Of a stretch of DNA of 64,000 bases, positions 16,712-25,860 are shown in pieces; position 1 is the first letter of the stretch; each line of letters opens with the position of its first letter. This stretch comes from JADJGC01 sp964576925 (GTDB taxonomy: Bacteria; Zixibacteria; MSB-5A5; CAIYYT01). Location of the stretch: the NCBI GenBank assembly GCA_964576925.1, contig CAZNWJ010000013.1, forward strand, positions 1 to 64,000. The letters run 5' to 3'. The notes beneath the pieces were generated by a model, which worked only from the letters and a program-made list of their open reading frames with translations, ran no database searches and was not told where the DNA came from. Position numbers and translations under genes: made by a program.

Positions 16712-17190
16712 TGCCGCCCTCACCCCCGACCCCTCTCCCAGGGGGAGAGGGGAGAAAGGTAGCCGGTAGCCGGCCCGAAGTCTGTAGCCCACCCGGAGCG
16801 CAGCGGAGGGTGGGGAGGCGAATGGACCAAGAGGTATTGGAAGGCAAAGACACACCCCGTCTCGATTCCCCTTGGCGCGATGGATGATCGAGTGCAGTGC
16901 GAGAATGCGGGGAATCGAGCCACCCCTCTCAAGAGGGGAATTGATGGGATGATCGAGTTGAAATCGGTAGCCCACCCGGAGCGCAGCGGAGGGTGGGGAG
17001 TGTTGGATGCGAGTGATTGGAGATACAACCCCCTGGCCCCCTTTGCTAAGGGGGAATTGGAAGAGAAGTCAGGATCGCAGGGATCCTGACCTACGGGGAA
17101 GCGATGAATGCCTGCGTCAGGATCGCAGGGATCCTGACATACGAGAAACGACGAACGCTGGAGTCAGGATCACGGGGAACGTGACCTACG
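16712..17190. repeat. Palindromic repeat cluster A
   Basis: A mosaic of short palindromes with almost no unique sequence. It contains CCCCTCTCCC...GGGAGAGGGG (about 16731-16752), two GCCCACCCGGAGCGCAGCGG-type elements (about 16788 and 16973), a CCCCCTGGCCCCC...AAGGGGG element (about 17030-17055), and three GTCAGGATC-N5-GATCCTGAC elements (17068-17090, 17116-17138, and a decayed one at 17163-17185). All these families recur in clusters B or C. The gap up to 17282 has no gene. Confidence 0.85.
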
Positions 17191-17282
17191 ATGAGGAGAG
17201 AGAGCAAACGACATTCTCAGAGAGAGACGACGGGTGATGTACCCGGAAGCGGGGCAGCAGAAAGGGATAGAGAGACGAGGAT

Positions 17283-19895
17283 ATGCGAGTTGAGCATTTA
17301 CGATCATATGGATTGCCGGAGTCGGTTGTGAAGAGTTGGGAAATGAAACTGGGCGTGGATTTGCTGCCGCTGCAGGAGCGGGCAGTGATCGAGAATCGCG
17401 TCTTGAACGGCGAAAGCCTGCTGATCTGCGCGCCGACATCATCGGGGAAAACCTTCTGCGGCGAACTGGCGGCGACAGCGGCGATTTTTCGGCGGCGGAA
17501 AGCGGTGTTCCTGGCGCCCCTGAAGTCAATTGCGGAGGAACGTTTCAGCGATTTTTCCGCCCGTTATGCGCGCCTCGGGATTCGCGTTCTGATTGCGACC
17601 TCCGATCACCAGGAGCACGAATTGCAACTGGAGCGCGGCGACTTCGATCTGGCGATCCTGATCTACGAAAAGTTCAATCAACTTCTGATCAAGAATATCG
17701 ACCTGCTGGCGGCGATCGATTTGGTCGTGGTCGACGAAGTGCAACTGCTCGGCGACGAGGAGCGCGGCGCGGTATTGGAGCTGGCGCTGACCAAGCTGCT
17801 GCTCGCAGAGAGGCGGCCACAGATCGTCGCCCTGTCGGCAACGCTGGCCAATGCTGAGGAACTGGCGCGCTGGCTGGGCTGCAGTCTGTTGACCGACAAG
17901 TTCCGCCCGGTCGAATTGCGGCGCGGCGTTTTGACCGACGGTCGGTTCCGTTATCGGACGTCGATCGGCGAGGGCGTCGAGATACTGGCCGAGGGCACCA
18001 GCGATGAGCCGGCGCAAACCCTGATGTTGAACATCAAGCATCTGGTCAGCCAGGGCGAACAGGTGATGGTGTTTCTCAAGTCGAAGCGCGCGTGCGAGGC
18101 GCTGGCTGCCGCGCTGGCCGAGCGCGACCTGGCGGCGCGGGCGACGGGGGCGATCGACGAGTTGCAGCGGGAAACGCCGACGAGTTTGGGACGGCGACTG
18201 ATTGGAGTTTTGCAGACGGGAGTGGCGTTCCACCACGCGGATTTGTCCTATCGCCAGAGACGGATTCTTGAGGACGGCTATCGGCGCGGGGAGATTCGCG
18301 TGGTGGTGGCAACGACGACGCTGGCGCTGGGGGTGAATCTGCCGGCGCAAAGCGTGTTTATCGATTGCTACAAGTACCAGCCCGGAAAGCACAGCGGGCG
18401 GGCGATGATCGCGCCGCTGGAATGGAGCGAATACGAGGCGATGTCGGGACGCGCCGGGCGATTCGGACACCGGCGCGAATTCGGGCGTTCGATCCTGATC
18501 GCGAGTTCGCCGCTGGAGGCCGAGATGTTGTGGAAGATGTATGTCGAAGGTCGGCCGGGACGATTGCAGTCGCATCTGCCCGGCTGCGCGGTGGCGGATG
18601 TCGTTCTTGATTTCGTTTCCGCGCGCGTGGCGACGAACCGCGAGCAGTTGACGGCCGCGTTGCAGCGGACGTACCAGGCGGCGTGCGAAGAAGCTCCCGG
18701 CACCGATGCCATTGCGAAGGCGCTGGAATTCCTGCGGGCACACAAGCTGATCTTTGTCACCGGCGAGCAACTTGAGCCCTCGCCGCTGGGGCAGCTTCTG
18801 TGCGCGCGCGGGATTGGGGCGGCCTCAGCGGTGCGCGTGCAGGAATTCATCGCCAATTATTCCGGAGGCGACGATCTGAGTTGGTGTTTCTTCGCCTTGT
18901 CGTTGCCGGAAGCAGGGCAGGTTCACCTTTATCGCCACCAAACGGAAGATCAAGCAGCGGAAATGCGGCGGCAGCTCTCGCATTACATCGAGCGCCATCA
19001 CGGAGTATCCGACCAGCTTCGGAGCATGGTCGCGGGCGATTTCGTCCTGCGAGAAAACGAGCTGCTCTGTTTGAAGGGGGCATTTCTGCTCTGCGATTGG
19101 ATCTGTGAGATGACCACGCTGGAAGTCGAAGAGCGGTATCACTGTCCGCTGGGATCAATCGTGCAATTGAGCGAAACGGCCGGATGGCTGCTCGATGCGA
19201 TTGCGGCGCTCGGGGAGCTTTTGAATCGGCCCGGCGAGCCGGTGGCGCGCCTGCGGCAGTTGGCTGCGGCGGTGCGTTGCGGTTTCGATCTCCCGGATTC
19301 GATTTATGCACGCGCGGGGTTTGCCGGAGAGGAGCGCGATCTGGTGTGGCAGTTGTTCAGTTCCGGCTGGACGGAAGCGGGGCAGTTTGTTGCCGCCCAT
19401 CGCGCGCGGCTGGCGCAGGCGATCGGTGAGCGCACGGCTGATCGACTGATCGAGAGATTCGAAAATTTCCAGAAAGAAATATCAACCACTGACGGCAAGG
19501 AGGAGACACCAATGCCGATGCTGAAACTGCGGGGCGACATGCGGGGCGAACGCGTGCATATCCATTTCGACAATTCCGAAATCGATCTCACGCCGAAGAG
19601 CTTCAATTACCTTTACAAACTGGGGGCCGCGCGTCTGACGAAACCGGATGGCTGGCTTAGCAAGGATGAAATCGAGCCGGGCTTCAACCAGGCGAAGAAT
19701 ATCTACCGGGTGAAGCAGGAATTGAAGCGATTCGCGACCGGGCTGGAGGAGCGGATCGAGAATAACAAATCGGGATTCTACCGCCTGAATCTCAAGCCTG
19801 ACCAGATCAAGATCGACATCGATTCGATGAAGGCATATTCCGATCTGGAGTTGGCGGAGATCACCAGGCAGGTGGAGAAATCGCCGGTGTGTTAG
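17283..19895 (+). CDS. Ski2-like helicase fused to winged helix
   Basis: 870-residue superfamily 2 helicase of the Ski2/Hel308 type. Motifs in order: Walker A APTSSGKT (50-57), DEVQ (151-154) in place of the usual DExH, SAT (185-187), and motif VI MSGRAGR (387-393), all intact, then a helical Ski2/Hel308-like region. From about residue 744 a different domain follows (IDLTPKSFNYLYKL...GWLSKDEI...KQELKRF...SGFYRL), resembling an OmpR/PhoB-type DNA-binding winged helix. A strong internal ribosome-binding site precedes residue 744. Probably acts in DNA repair, restart or defence; the substrate is unknown. Flanked by repeat clusters A and B, with no operon partner. Confidence 0.8.
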   Translation: MRVEHLRSYGLPESVVKSWEMKLGVDLLPLQERAVIENRVLNGESLLICAPTSSGKTFCGELAATAAIFRRRKAVFLAPLKSIAEERFSDFSARYARLGIRVLIATSDHQEHELQLERGDFDLAILIYEKFNQLLIKNIDLLAAIDLVVVDEVQLLGDEERGAVLELALTKLLLAERRPQIVALSATLANAEELARWLGCSLLTDKFRPVELRRGVLTDGRFRYRTSIGEGVEILAEGTSDEPAQTLMLNIKHLVSQGEQVMVFLKSKRACEALAAALAERDLAARATGAIDELQRETPTSLGRRLIGVLQTGVAFHHADLSYRQRRILEDGYRRGEIRVVVATTTLALGVNLPAQSVFIDCYKYQPGKHSGRAMIAPLEWSEYEAMSGRAGRFGHRREFGRSILIASSPLEAEMLWKMYVEGRPGRLQSHLPGCAVADVVLDFVSARVATNREQLTAALQRTYQAACEEAPGTDAIAKALEFLRAHKLIFVTGEQLEPSPLGQLLCARGIGAASAVRVQEFIANYSGGDDLSWCFFALSLPEAGQVHLYRHQTEDQAAEMRRQLSHYIERHHGVSDQLRSMVAGDFVLRENELLCLKGAFLLCDWICEMTTLEVEERYHCPLGSIVQLSETAGWLLDAIAALGELLNRPGEPVARLRQLAAAVRCGFDLPDSIYARAGFAGEERDLVWQLFSSGWTEAGQFVAAHRARLAQAIGERTADRLIERFENFQKEISTTDGKEETPMPMLKLRGDMRGERVHIHFDNSEIDLTPKSFNYLYKLGAARLTKPDGWLSKDEIEPGFNQAKNIYRVKQELKRFATGLEERIENNKSGFYRLNLKPDQIKIDIDSMKAYSDLELAEITRQVEKSPVC
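19497..19514 (+). promoter_or_regulatory. Strong internal ribosome-binding site
   Basis: AAGGAGGAG (19497-19505) lies 8 bases (from the AGGAGG) before an in-frame ATG at 19512, within the helicase gene and exactly at the boundary of its winged-helix domain. Initiation here would give a separate 127-residue DNA-binding protein. Alternatively it is the relic start of a once separate gene now fused. Confidence 0.6.
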
Positions 19896-19969
19896 GGCCG
19901 TCCTGTTGTTTCTTCGCGGCAGGAAGCATCGAGGACGAGACATCCTGCCGCAGCGGCGACGAGCAGTGG

Positions 19970-20345
19970 CACCCTCACCCCCGGCCCCTCTCCCAAGGTG
20001 AGAGGAGAGACGAAAGTCTGTAGCCCACTCGGAGCGCAGCGGAGGGTGGGGGCGAATGAGAGGGAATTCAAAACGGCGTCTGGCCGTCAGGATCGCAGGG
20101 ATCCTGACCTAGGATCAAGCGGGGATTGCTTCGTCGCGGCAGAATTTTGTCGGGGTGAATGCGTGACGTTTGCTCCTCGCAATGACGGCGCGCAGGCGAT
20201 GGAGTTTGGGCCGCGTCAGGTCGCCTCGCGAGTCGGGGGAACCGTTCTACCTGATTGCCATAGGCGCGAGAAGACCTGACGCAACGACGATCAGGGGTGC
20301 GCCGTCAGAATCGCAGGGATCCTGACCTACGATCAAGAAGTGAGG
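19970..20345. repeat. Palindromic repeat cluster B
   Basis: Contains CCCCTCTCCC...GGTGAGAGGAG (about 19985-20009), a GCCCACTCGGAGCGCAGCGG-type element (about 20023-20050), GTCAGGATC-N5-GATCCTGAC at 20086-20108 and a variant at 20304-20326, a decayed GATTGCTTCGTCGC...GCTCCTCGCAATGAC element (about 20125-20185), and a GCGTCAGGTC...GACCTGACGC element (20213-20282). No gene is seen from 19896 to 20656 apart from these and the palindromes at 20523-20570. Confidence 0.85.
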
Positions 20346-20522
20346 CAGGGGGATTCGTCTGGATCGCAGGGATTGGGGAAGCCGGGAAGCATGAAGAAGG
20401 GTGTTTCATTATGGTGCGGCAGAGGCGGGTGAAATTGCAGAAATCTTCCTCTCTGCGGAAGAGGCGGGAGCGCAATTGTCCGATAATCAGAGAGATGGAA
20501 TGCCTGTGCAATTATCGCACGA

Positions 20523-20570
20523 TCGGTGCCGTGGCACCGAGGCGTTCATTCGTTGTTCTATAGTATAGAA
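20523..20570. promoter_or_regulatory. Two palindromes upstream of lon-like gene
   Basis: TCGGTGCC-GT-GGCACCGA (20523-20540) and TTCTATA-G-TATAGAA (20556-20570) lie 87 to 134 bases before the start of the Lon-like protease gene. The second is A+T-rich and includes a possible -10 (TATAGT, 20561-20566). They look like operator sites or a hairpin in the 5' leader. Role inferred from position only. Confidence 0.4.
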
Positions 20571-20656
20571 GCGTGGATTTGTCCGCTGCGGGTCGCGGGA
20601 CCGCAAGTCACCGGCCATCGATAGCAACGAAATGCCATGCCGAAACGGAGAAACTG

Positions 20657-23164
20657 ATGCCTTCGTCCGCCGCTGCAAAATCGTATCCGATCATCCCGAT
20701 TCGTTCGACAGTGATTTTTCCCGGTTGTGTCGAAACGATGCAAATCAGTTTGCCGTCGAATCTGGCGTTGCTGCGCGACCTGAAGGACAAACCGAGCGAA
20801 CTGGCAATGCTTCCCGTGCGCGACGGCCGTGGCGATGTCTTAACGACAGACGATCTTGAACCGGTCGGTGTACTGGCGCGCCCGATCGTGACGCAGCAGT
20901 CGCGGGACAATACTTACAGCGTGACCTTCGAAGCGGGGCGCCGCATTCGACTTGAGCGGCTCACGGCAAACGAGCCGTATCTCATCGGCGATTGCTCGGA
21001 GCTGCCGCGCGAGGCCGAGGACTCTTCGCTGGAGCGGACGTTGGAAAAGGTCTTTGCCTATGCCGTGCGCCTGCTGGCAGCGGACACGCATTACTCGCCC
21101 GAAGTCTATGAGATATTCAAGGCCAATCGAGCCGACGCGGGGCGCTTCGTCGATGTCGTCTCGCATCATCTGCATTTCCCCTTTATCGAAAAGCGTCTGT
21201 TGCTGACCACCGTCTCACTCAAAGAGCGCGTCTTTCATCTGCTTGATCTGCTCAGTGCGGCCTGCCAGCGCATTGAACTGGAAGACGAATTGAAGATCAA
21301 AGTAGAAGATTCAATCAACAAATCGCAGCGCGAGTTTTTCCTGCGCGCCAAGCTGAAGGAAATCCGCCGCGAGTTGGGCGAAGATTACGAGGACGACAAT
21401 GTCTCGCAGTCATACCGGCGGCGCATCGGCATGCTGACTGATTTGCCGGTAGAAGTGCGCGAACAGCTGTTCCTTGAGACGGAGCGGTTGAAAGTGCTGT
21501 CGCCGGCTTCGGCGGAGTTTGGATCGATCAAGCGCTATCTTGACTGGTTGCTGGCAATTCCGTGGAACAAGTTCTCCACCGACGAACACGATTTGGCACA
21601 AGTGGAGAAGGCGATTGCGGATTACTTCTTTGGCGGCCGCGACATCAAAGACCGAATCACGGAGTATCTTGCAACGCGGCAATTGACGCACAATGTCTCG
21701 GCGCCGGTGATTTGTCTGGCAGGACCGTCGGGAACAGGCAAAGCCTCGCTGGCCAACGCGGTCGCGACGGCGCTGCAGCGCAAGTTGGTGCGCTTCAGCG
21801 TGGCGGGATATTCGTCGACGGCGGAACTGCGTGGCGAGCCGCATACGCTGGAAGGCGCGATGCCGGGCAAGATCCTGCGTTCGATCATCGACGCCAACTG
21901 CGCCGACCCGGTGTTCCTGATCGAGGATCTTGACAAACTTACGGCGGACGAAACGCGGGTGTCGATCGCATTGTCGTTCCTCGACGCGATCGATCCACGA
22001 CAGAATCGCAAATTCATCGACGACTACGTCGCGCTACCATTCGATCTCTCGCACGTGATATTCATCTTCAGCGTGCGCGGTTCGGAATCGATTCCGGATC
22101 CGCTGCTCGAACGGATGGAAGTTATCGAATTCTCCGGTTACGTTGACCGCGAGAAGATCACGATTGCCGAGAAGCATTTGATCCCGTCGCTGCTGAATGC
22201 CAACGGGATTCAGAAGGGCGAGCTGGTGATTACGACCGGCGCGATCAAGGCGTTGATTCGCAACTATACGATGGAAGCGGGTTTGAGCCAGGTCAAAGCC
22301 AAGTTGGAATCATTATGCCGCAAATTTTCGAAGGCGAAAGCGACTGCGGAGAAGAAGGTCAAGTGGGTGATCTCCGAGGACAATCTTGAACAGTACTTCG
22401 GTACGCCAATCTATATCCCAGAAACAGCCGAGAGCCGGCCGGAGATTGGTGTGGCAGCGGGTGTGGCGTGGACGGGTGCGGGCGGCGATATCATGATGAT
22501 CGAGGGTCTAAAGATGCGCGGCGGCGGCAATGTGGCCTGCACGGGGTCGCTGGGCGACGTGATGCGCGAATCGGTGCAGGCGGCGCACAGTTTTGTACGT
22601 TCGCGCGCGGATGTGCTGCGGATTCCGCACGAGGACTTCGCCAACTACGATATTCATATTCACTTCCCGCAGGGGGCGATTCCTAAAGACGGTCCTTCGG
22701 CGGGCGTGACGATCTCACTGGTGATTGCCTCGGTGATGAGCGACCGTCCGATCCGCAACGATATCGCCATGACGGGCGAGGTTTCGCTGCGCGGCAAGGT
22801 GCTTCCGGTGTCGGGGATTCGCGAGAAAGTGCATGCGGCGCATCGGGCCGGCATCTACAAGATGGTGCTGCCGTCGCAGAACAAGAAAGATATCAAGGAC
22901 ATTGCGAAAGAACTGCGCGAGCAGATGGAGTTTATCTTCATCGACCGCACCGACCAGTTGTTTGAAGTTGCGCTGTTGGACTACGATCCGGCGGTGGCAA
23001 CGCTGCAGGATTTGGTGATGATCGAGATGCGCCGACGCTCGAAGAAAGAGCAAAAGCCGGTGAAGCGCTCGGCAGCCAAGAGAGTCCCGCCAGCTGATGA
23101 CGAGCCGCGCGAGAAAAAGCCGAAGCGTCGGAAAAAATCGACGCAGAAGCGAAAGGGGCGGTAG
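20657..23164 (+). CDS. Lon-family protease with degenerate ATPase
   Basis: 835 residues. The ATG at 20657 has GGAG 6 bases upstream and gives the normal Lon start (YPIIPIRSTVIFPG); an earlier in-frame ATG (20573) is unlikely. Order: Lon N-domain (1-200), coiled coil, AAA+ (about 320-590), protease (about 600-790), Lys/Arg-rich tail (about 792-835). The protease dyad is intact: S681 in KDGPSAG and K724, 43 apart as in E. coli (S679/K722). The ATPase is not: Walker A is GPSGTGKA (T/S after K lost), Walker B reads FLIED for FLLDE, sensor-1 Asn is missing, and sensor-2 Arg is S544. R486 remains. Predicted ATP-independent or inactive unfoldase, possibly with a bound nucleic acid or partner through its tail. 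Confidence 0.85.
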   Translation: MPSSAAAKSYPIIPIRSTVIFPGCVETMQISLPSNLALLRDLKDKPSELAMLPVRDGRGDVLTTDDLEPVGVLARPIVTQQSRDNTYSVTFEAGRRIRLERLTANEPYLIGDCSELPREAEDSSLERTLEKVFAYAVRLLAADTHYSPEVYEIFKANRADAGRFVDVVSHHLHFPFIEKRLLLTTVSLKERVFHLLDLLSAACQRIELEDELKIKVEDSINKSQREFFLRAKLKEIRRELGEDYEDDNVSQSYRRRIGMLTDLPVEVREQLFLETERLKVLSPASAEFGSIKRYLDWLLAIPWNKFSTDEHDLAQVEKAIADYFFGGRDIKDRITEYLATRQLTHNVSAPVICLAGPSGTGKASLANAVATALQRKLVRFSVAGYSSTAELRGEPHTLEGAMPGKILRSIIDANCADPVFLIEDLDKLTADETRVSIALSFLDAIDPRQNRKFIDDYVALPFDLSHVIFIFSVRGSESIPDPLLERMEVIEFSGYVDREKITIAEKHLIPSLLNANGIQKGELVITTGAIKALIRNYTMEAGLSQVKAKLESLCRKFSKAKATAEKKVKWVISEDNLEQYFGTPIYIPETAESRPEIGVAAGVAWTGAGGDIMMIEGLKMRGGGNVACTGSLGDVMRESVQAAHSFVRSRADVLRIPHEDFANYDIHIHFPQGAIPKDGPSAGVTISLVIASVMSDRPIRNDIAMTGEVSLRGKVLPVSGIREKVHAAHRAGIYKMVLPSQNKKDIKDIAKELREQMEFIFIDRTDQLFEVALLDYDPAVATLQDLVMIEMRRRSKKEQKPVKRSAAKRVPPADDEPREKKPKRRKKSTQKRKGR

Positions 23165-23206
23165 GGGGCATCTGCGGATGACGGAAAGGGGAAATGACTG
23201 ACTATC

Positions 23207-23710
23207 ATGAAGCAAGAAGTGTCGACATCGGGTACAGATAGGAAGGCTGTCAGGATTGTGAGTCGGTTGCTCTGTCTGTTTGCTTCATTCGTGATGGGCT
23301 TCGTCGTCTACATGGTCGAGGCCATCAGGACATCCTACGATGGGTTTCCTTCGATCTTCATATTGCCTCTTATGGCCACAGTTGTGAGCGGTGCGTTCGT
23401 TCTGATCGCATTTCTCGTCGGGCTGATACTCCTCATCGAACCTCTCAAATCGATCTGGACAAGAACCCGTCTGTGGGCGGCGGCAACGTCATCCATTGGT
23501 TTACTGACGTTAGTTCTTGGATATAGCCTCGGCCTTCGAGACATCGGGGTTGATCCGGAGACGGGATCGCAGATAGAGATGCTACATCCGGCCGCAGCAG
23601 TGGGAGGGTATTTCCTGCTCTTGTTTGGTATTGCGAACGTGCCGGTGTTGCGAAACCCGCGAGATGGCGCGAATTCCGAACGCGCGAAGGCAGAGGTTAG
23701 TGTGTCATGA
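23207..23710 (+). CDS. Four-helix membrane protein, unknown
   Basis: 167 residues with about four transmembrane helices (around 16-40, 50-78, 88-108, 128-146). No catalytic motif seen. It begins 42 bases after the Lon-like gene and overlaps the next gene by ATGA, so the two unknown genes form a translationally coupled pair and may be co-transcribed with the protease. No family recognised. Confidence 0.6.
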   Translation: MKQEVSTSGTDRKAVRIVSRLLCLFASFVMGFVVYMVEAIRTSYDGFPSIFILPLMATVVSGAFVLIAFLVGLILLIEPLKSIWTRTRLWAAATSSIGLLTLVLGYSLGLRDIGVDPETGSQIEMLHPAAAVGGYFLLLFGIANVPVLRNPRDGANSERAKAEVSVS

Positions 23711-24534
23711 GTCAATTGATTAAGCTCCATTGTCTCGTTCAATTTTTGGCTGTGTTCACGACGATTGCCCAGATTGTGGGAGCACGAATCGAGATTCCAG
23801 AGGAAGTGATCAAGCTCTATTTCCTCGAGCCCGATGGGGCGCTATACGCCGAACGGGTGACAGGATTGACAAGTGAACTTCCGGCGCGGCCGACGTTCGG
23901 CGAGTCGATGCCGCGCGACTCATTTCAGCTGAGCTACCGCTGTCTTGAACAAGATTCAGCGCGCGCCGTCTACGCAGTACAGATAACAAGCGGTGGTGAT
24001 GAAGGTGACTTGTACGTCTACGTTGAACACAGCAGTGGCGGCGGATGGCACATCGCGGCCATTCGTACGCTGGCGCTCACCGGAATCCCGCAGATGGTAG
24101 TGGACGGCGTTACTGATCCGGGCACCTTGACTGTGCCGGAACGTCAAGTCTACGAGAACTGCCGGCTGTTATTGAAACCCGATCGCCGCTTGAAGGAGTA
24201 TTTTCTACTGCACCAGGATGAAATTGAACTTCTGCATGAGCTTCTCAGGGCGGACGCAAGTCGTAGCGGATTCAAGTGCCGGATCTCCTTTGATCATAGC
24301 GACGCCGACTCCGTCGAGATGTCTGAAGGCGACTTGCTGGTGTGTGATTTGAATTTGAACGCAGCTGAAATCCGTGAAGACGGGGTGGCTACGATTTCCA
24401 TCGGCGGCATGGTCGATAACGAGGTTGGATATCTGTACGTGCCGGAGGGGGCAGAACCGCCGCGAATGGATCCTTCAAGATACATCTATGTCGAACGAAT
24501 CACCGGGCGGTGGTTTATTTTCAAGACTACATAG
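23707..24534 (+). CDS. Exported protein, unknown
   Basis: 275 residues starting at an ATGA overlap with the membrane protein gene. The N-terminus (about 26 residues, hydrophobic core ending near AQIVGA) looks like a signal peptide. The mature part is acidic and beta-rich, with four cysteines. No known domain recognised. Adjacent coupled membrane protein suggests the two products work together at the envelope. Confidence 0.6.
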   Translation: MSQLIKLHCLVQFLAVFTTIAQIVGARIEIPEEVIKLYFLEPDGALYAERVTGLTSELPARPTFGESMPRDSFQLSYRCLEQDSARAVYAVQITSGGDEGDLYVYVEHSSGGGWHIAAIRTLALTGIPQMVVDGVTDPGTLTVPERQVYENCRLLLKPDRRLKEYFLLHQDEIELLHELLRADASRSGFKCRISFDHSDADSVEMSEGDLLVCDLNLNAAEIREDGVATISIGGMVDNEVGYLYVPEGAEPPRMDPSRYIYVERITGRWFIFKTT

Positions 24535-24577
24535 CGAATTCTCATTAATCCGAGCGCTTATCTTTCAGCAACGAGAT

Positions 24578-25390
24578 TCTGCCCCCACACCCCCGCCCCC
24601 TCTCCCAAAAGGAGAGGGGAGATAGCAATTGGTAGAATAGATATTCTTGTCGGCCAGCTTTGTATTGGGCGTCAGACAGGAAGAGGCTGTCCCACCGGGG
24701 AGCGATGGAAGATTGCTTCGTCGCGGCAAGGACGGTAAGTGGTCAATGTGTGCGTTCGCTCCTCGCAATGACAACGCCGAGTGTCTTCCGGGGTGACATA
24801 ACAGGCGTCAGGTCACAATCCCGTCCTCGCTGGCGCTCGGCCGGGCTCAAGACCTGACGCAACAGCTGGATCAGGAGAATCAGATTGCTTCGTCGCGGCA
24901 AGGACGGTAAGTGGTCAATGCGTGCGTTCGCTCCTCGCAATGACAACGCCGAGTGTCTTCCGGGGTGACATAACAGGCGTCAGGTCACAATCCCGTCCTC
25001 GCTGGCGCTCGGTCGGGATCAAGACCTGACGCAACGGGCGAATGGCGGCGGTCGGCCGGGCTCGAAACCTGACGCAACTGGTGAATGTAGGCAGTCGAGT
25101 GGGCTCAAGACCTGATGCAGCGGTGGGAATCTGATCCGTTCGCAGCTCCCCCTCACCCCCGACCCCTCTCCCAAAAGGAGAGGGGAGATAGCAATTGGTA
25201 GGGTAGACATTCTTGTCTGCCGGGGTTGAGTGTCAGACAGGAAGAGGCTGTCCCACCGGGGAGCGATGAACGATTCCTTCGTCGCGAGTGATGGCAGTGT
25301 GATTGGGAGAACCGCATGCTCTGCCACGCGCAACGGCAGCAAGACCCACCCTCCGCTGCGCTCCGGGTGGGCTACGGAGGTTGGGGAGCG
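24578..25390. repeat. Palindromic repeat cluster C
   Basis: Two copies of a ~120-bp block (24583-24707 and 25148-25268) starting with CCCCTCTCCCAAAAGGAGAGG and ending in CACCGGGGAGCGATG. Between them are two copies of a 172-bp tandem unit (starts at 24711 and 24883) carrying GATTGCTTCGTCGC...GCTCCTCGCAATGAC and a GCGTCAGGTC...GACCTGACGC element (24805-24860 and 24977-25032). Decayed half copies (CCTGACGCAAC, CCTGATGCAGC) follow to 25125. An inverted GCCCACC-type element is at about 25340-25373. No gene. Confidence 0.9.
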
Positions 25391-25860
25391 ATGATCGGGG
25401 GAGGCAGTAGCTTGCGAAAAGACGTGGTTCAGAGGTCCGTTAGTCTGGAAAAGGGACAACTTTCCGGGTACTAAGTTTTACCCAAACAAACACTTAGCAA
25501 AATGGGTCTTGACAGTTTGCACTCAACAGTGTTCATTGTATCGGGGTGGTTGGGTGCAATTTGTTCACATCCGCGTGAACTTCAAGGTTTTACAGGCTCT
25601 ACCTGCGGGACACTTTGTCCCGAGCTACAATCCGATCGACGTGTGCGGTTTCTACCCGCTCACCTCGGTGATCTTAACAATGAGAATCAGTCAGGCCGTT
25701 GCGGCACTCATTATGCGTACTCGCGAAGTCTGACTCGCAGAGACAGATCAGAAGACTTCTGAGCTCTGAAAGATTGAGACGGCAACCGGTGCAGCGCATC
25801 TTAAGAAATAAGAGAAATGATCAATCGATACACAACCTTATCGGACGAGGGAGGTTCGTT
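25391..25860. other. Leader region of BACON/dockerin gene
   Basis: About 470 bases without a convincing gene. TTGACA at about 25510 is a consensus -35 but is followed by only a weak -10 (around CATTGT), so a promoter is possible. If transcription starts near 25545, the 5' leader would be about 315 bases long. The region ends in GGGAGG, the ribosome-binding site of the next gene. Confidence 0.35.

Noticed and set aside
17526..18770. A 414-codon open frame on the minus strand
   Set aside because: It is antisense to the helicase, has no ribosome-binding site and shows no domain.
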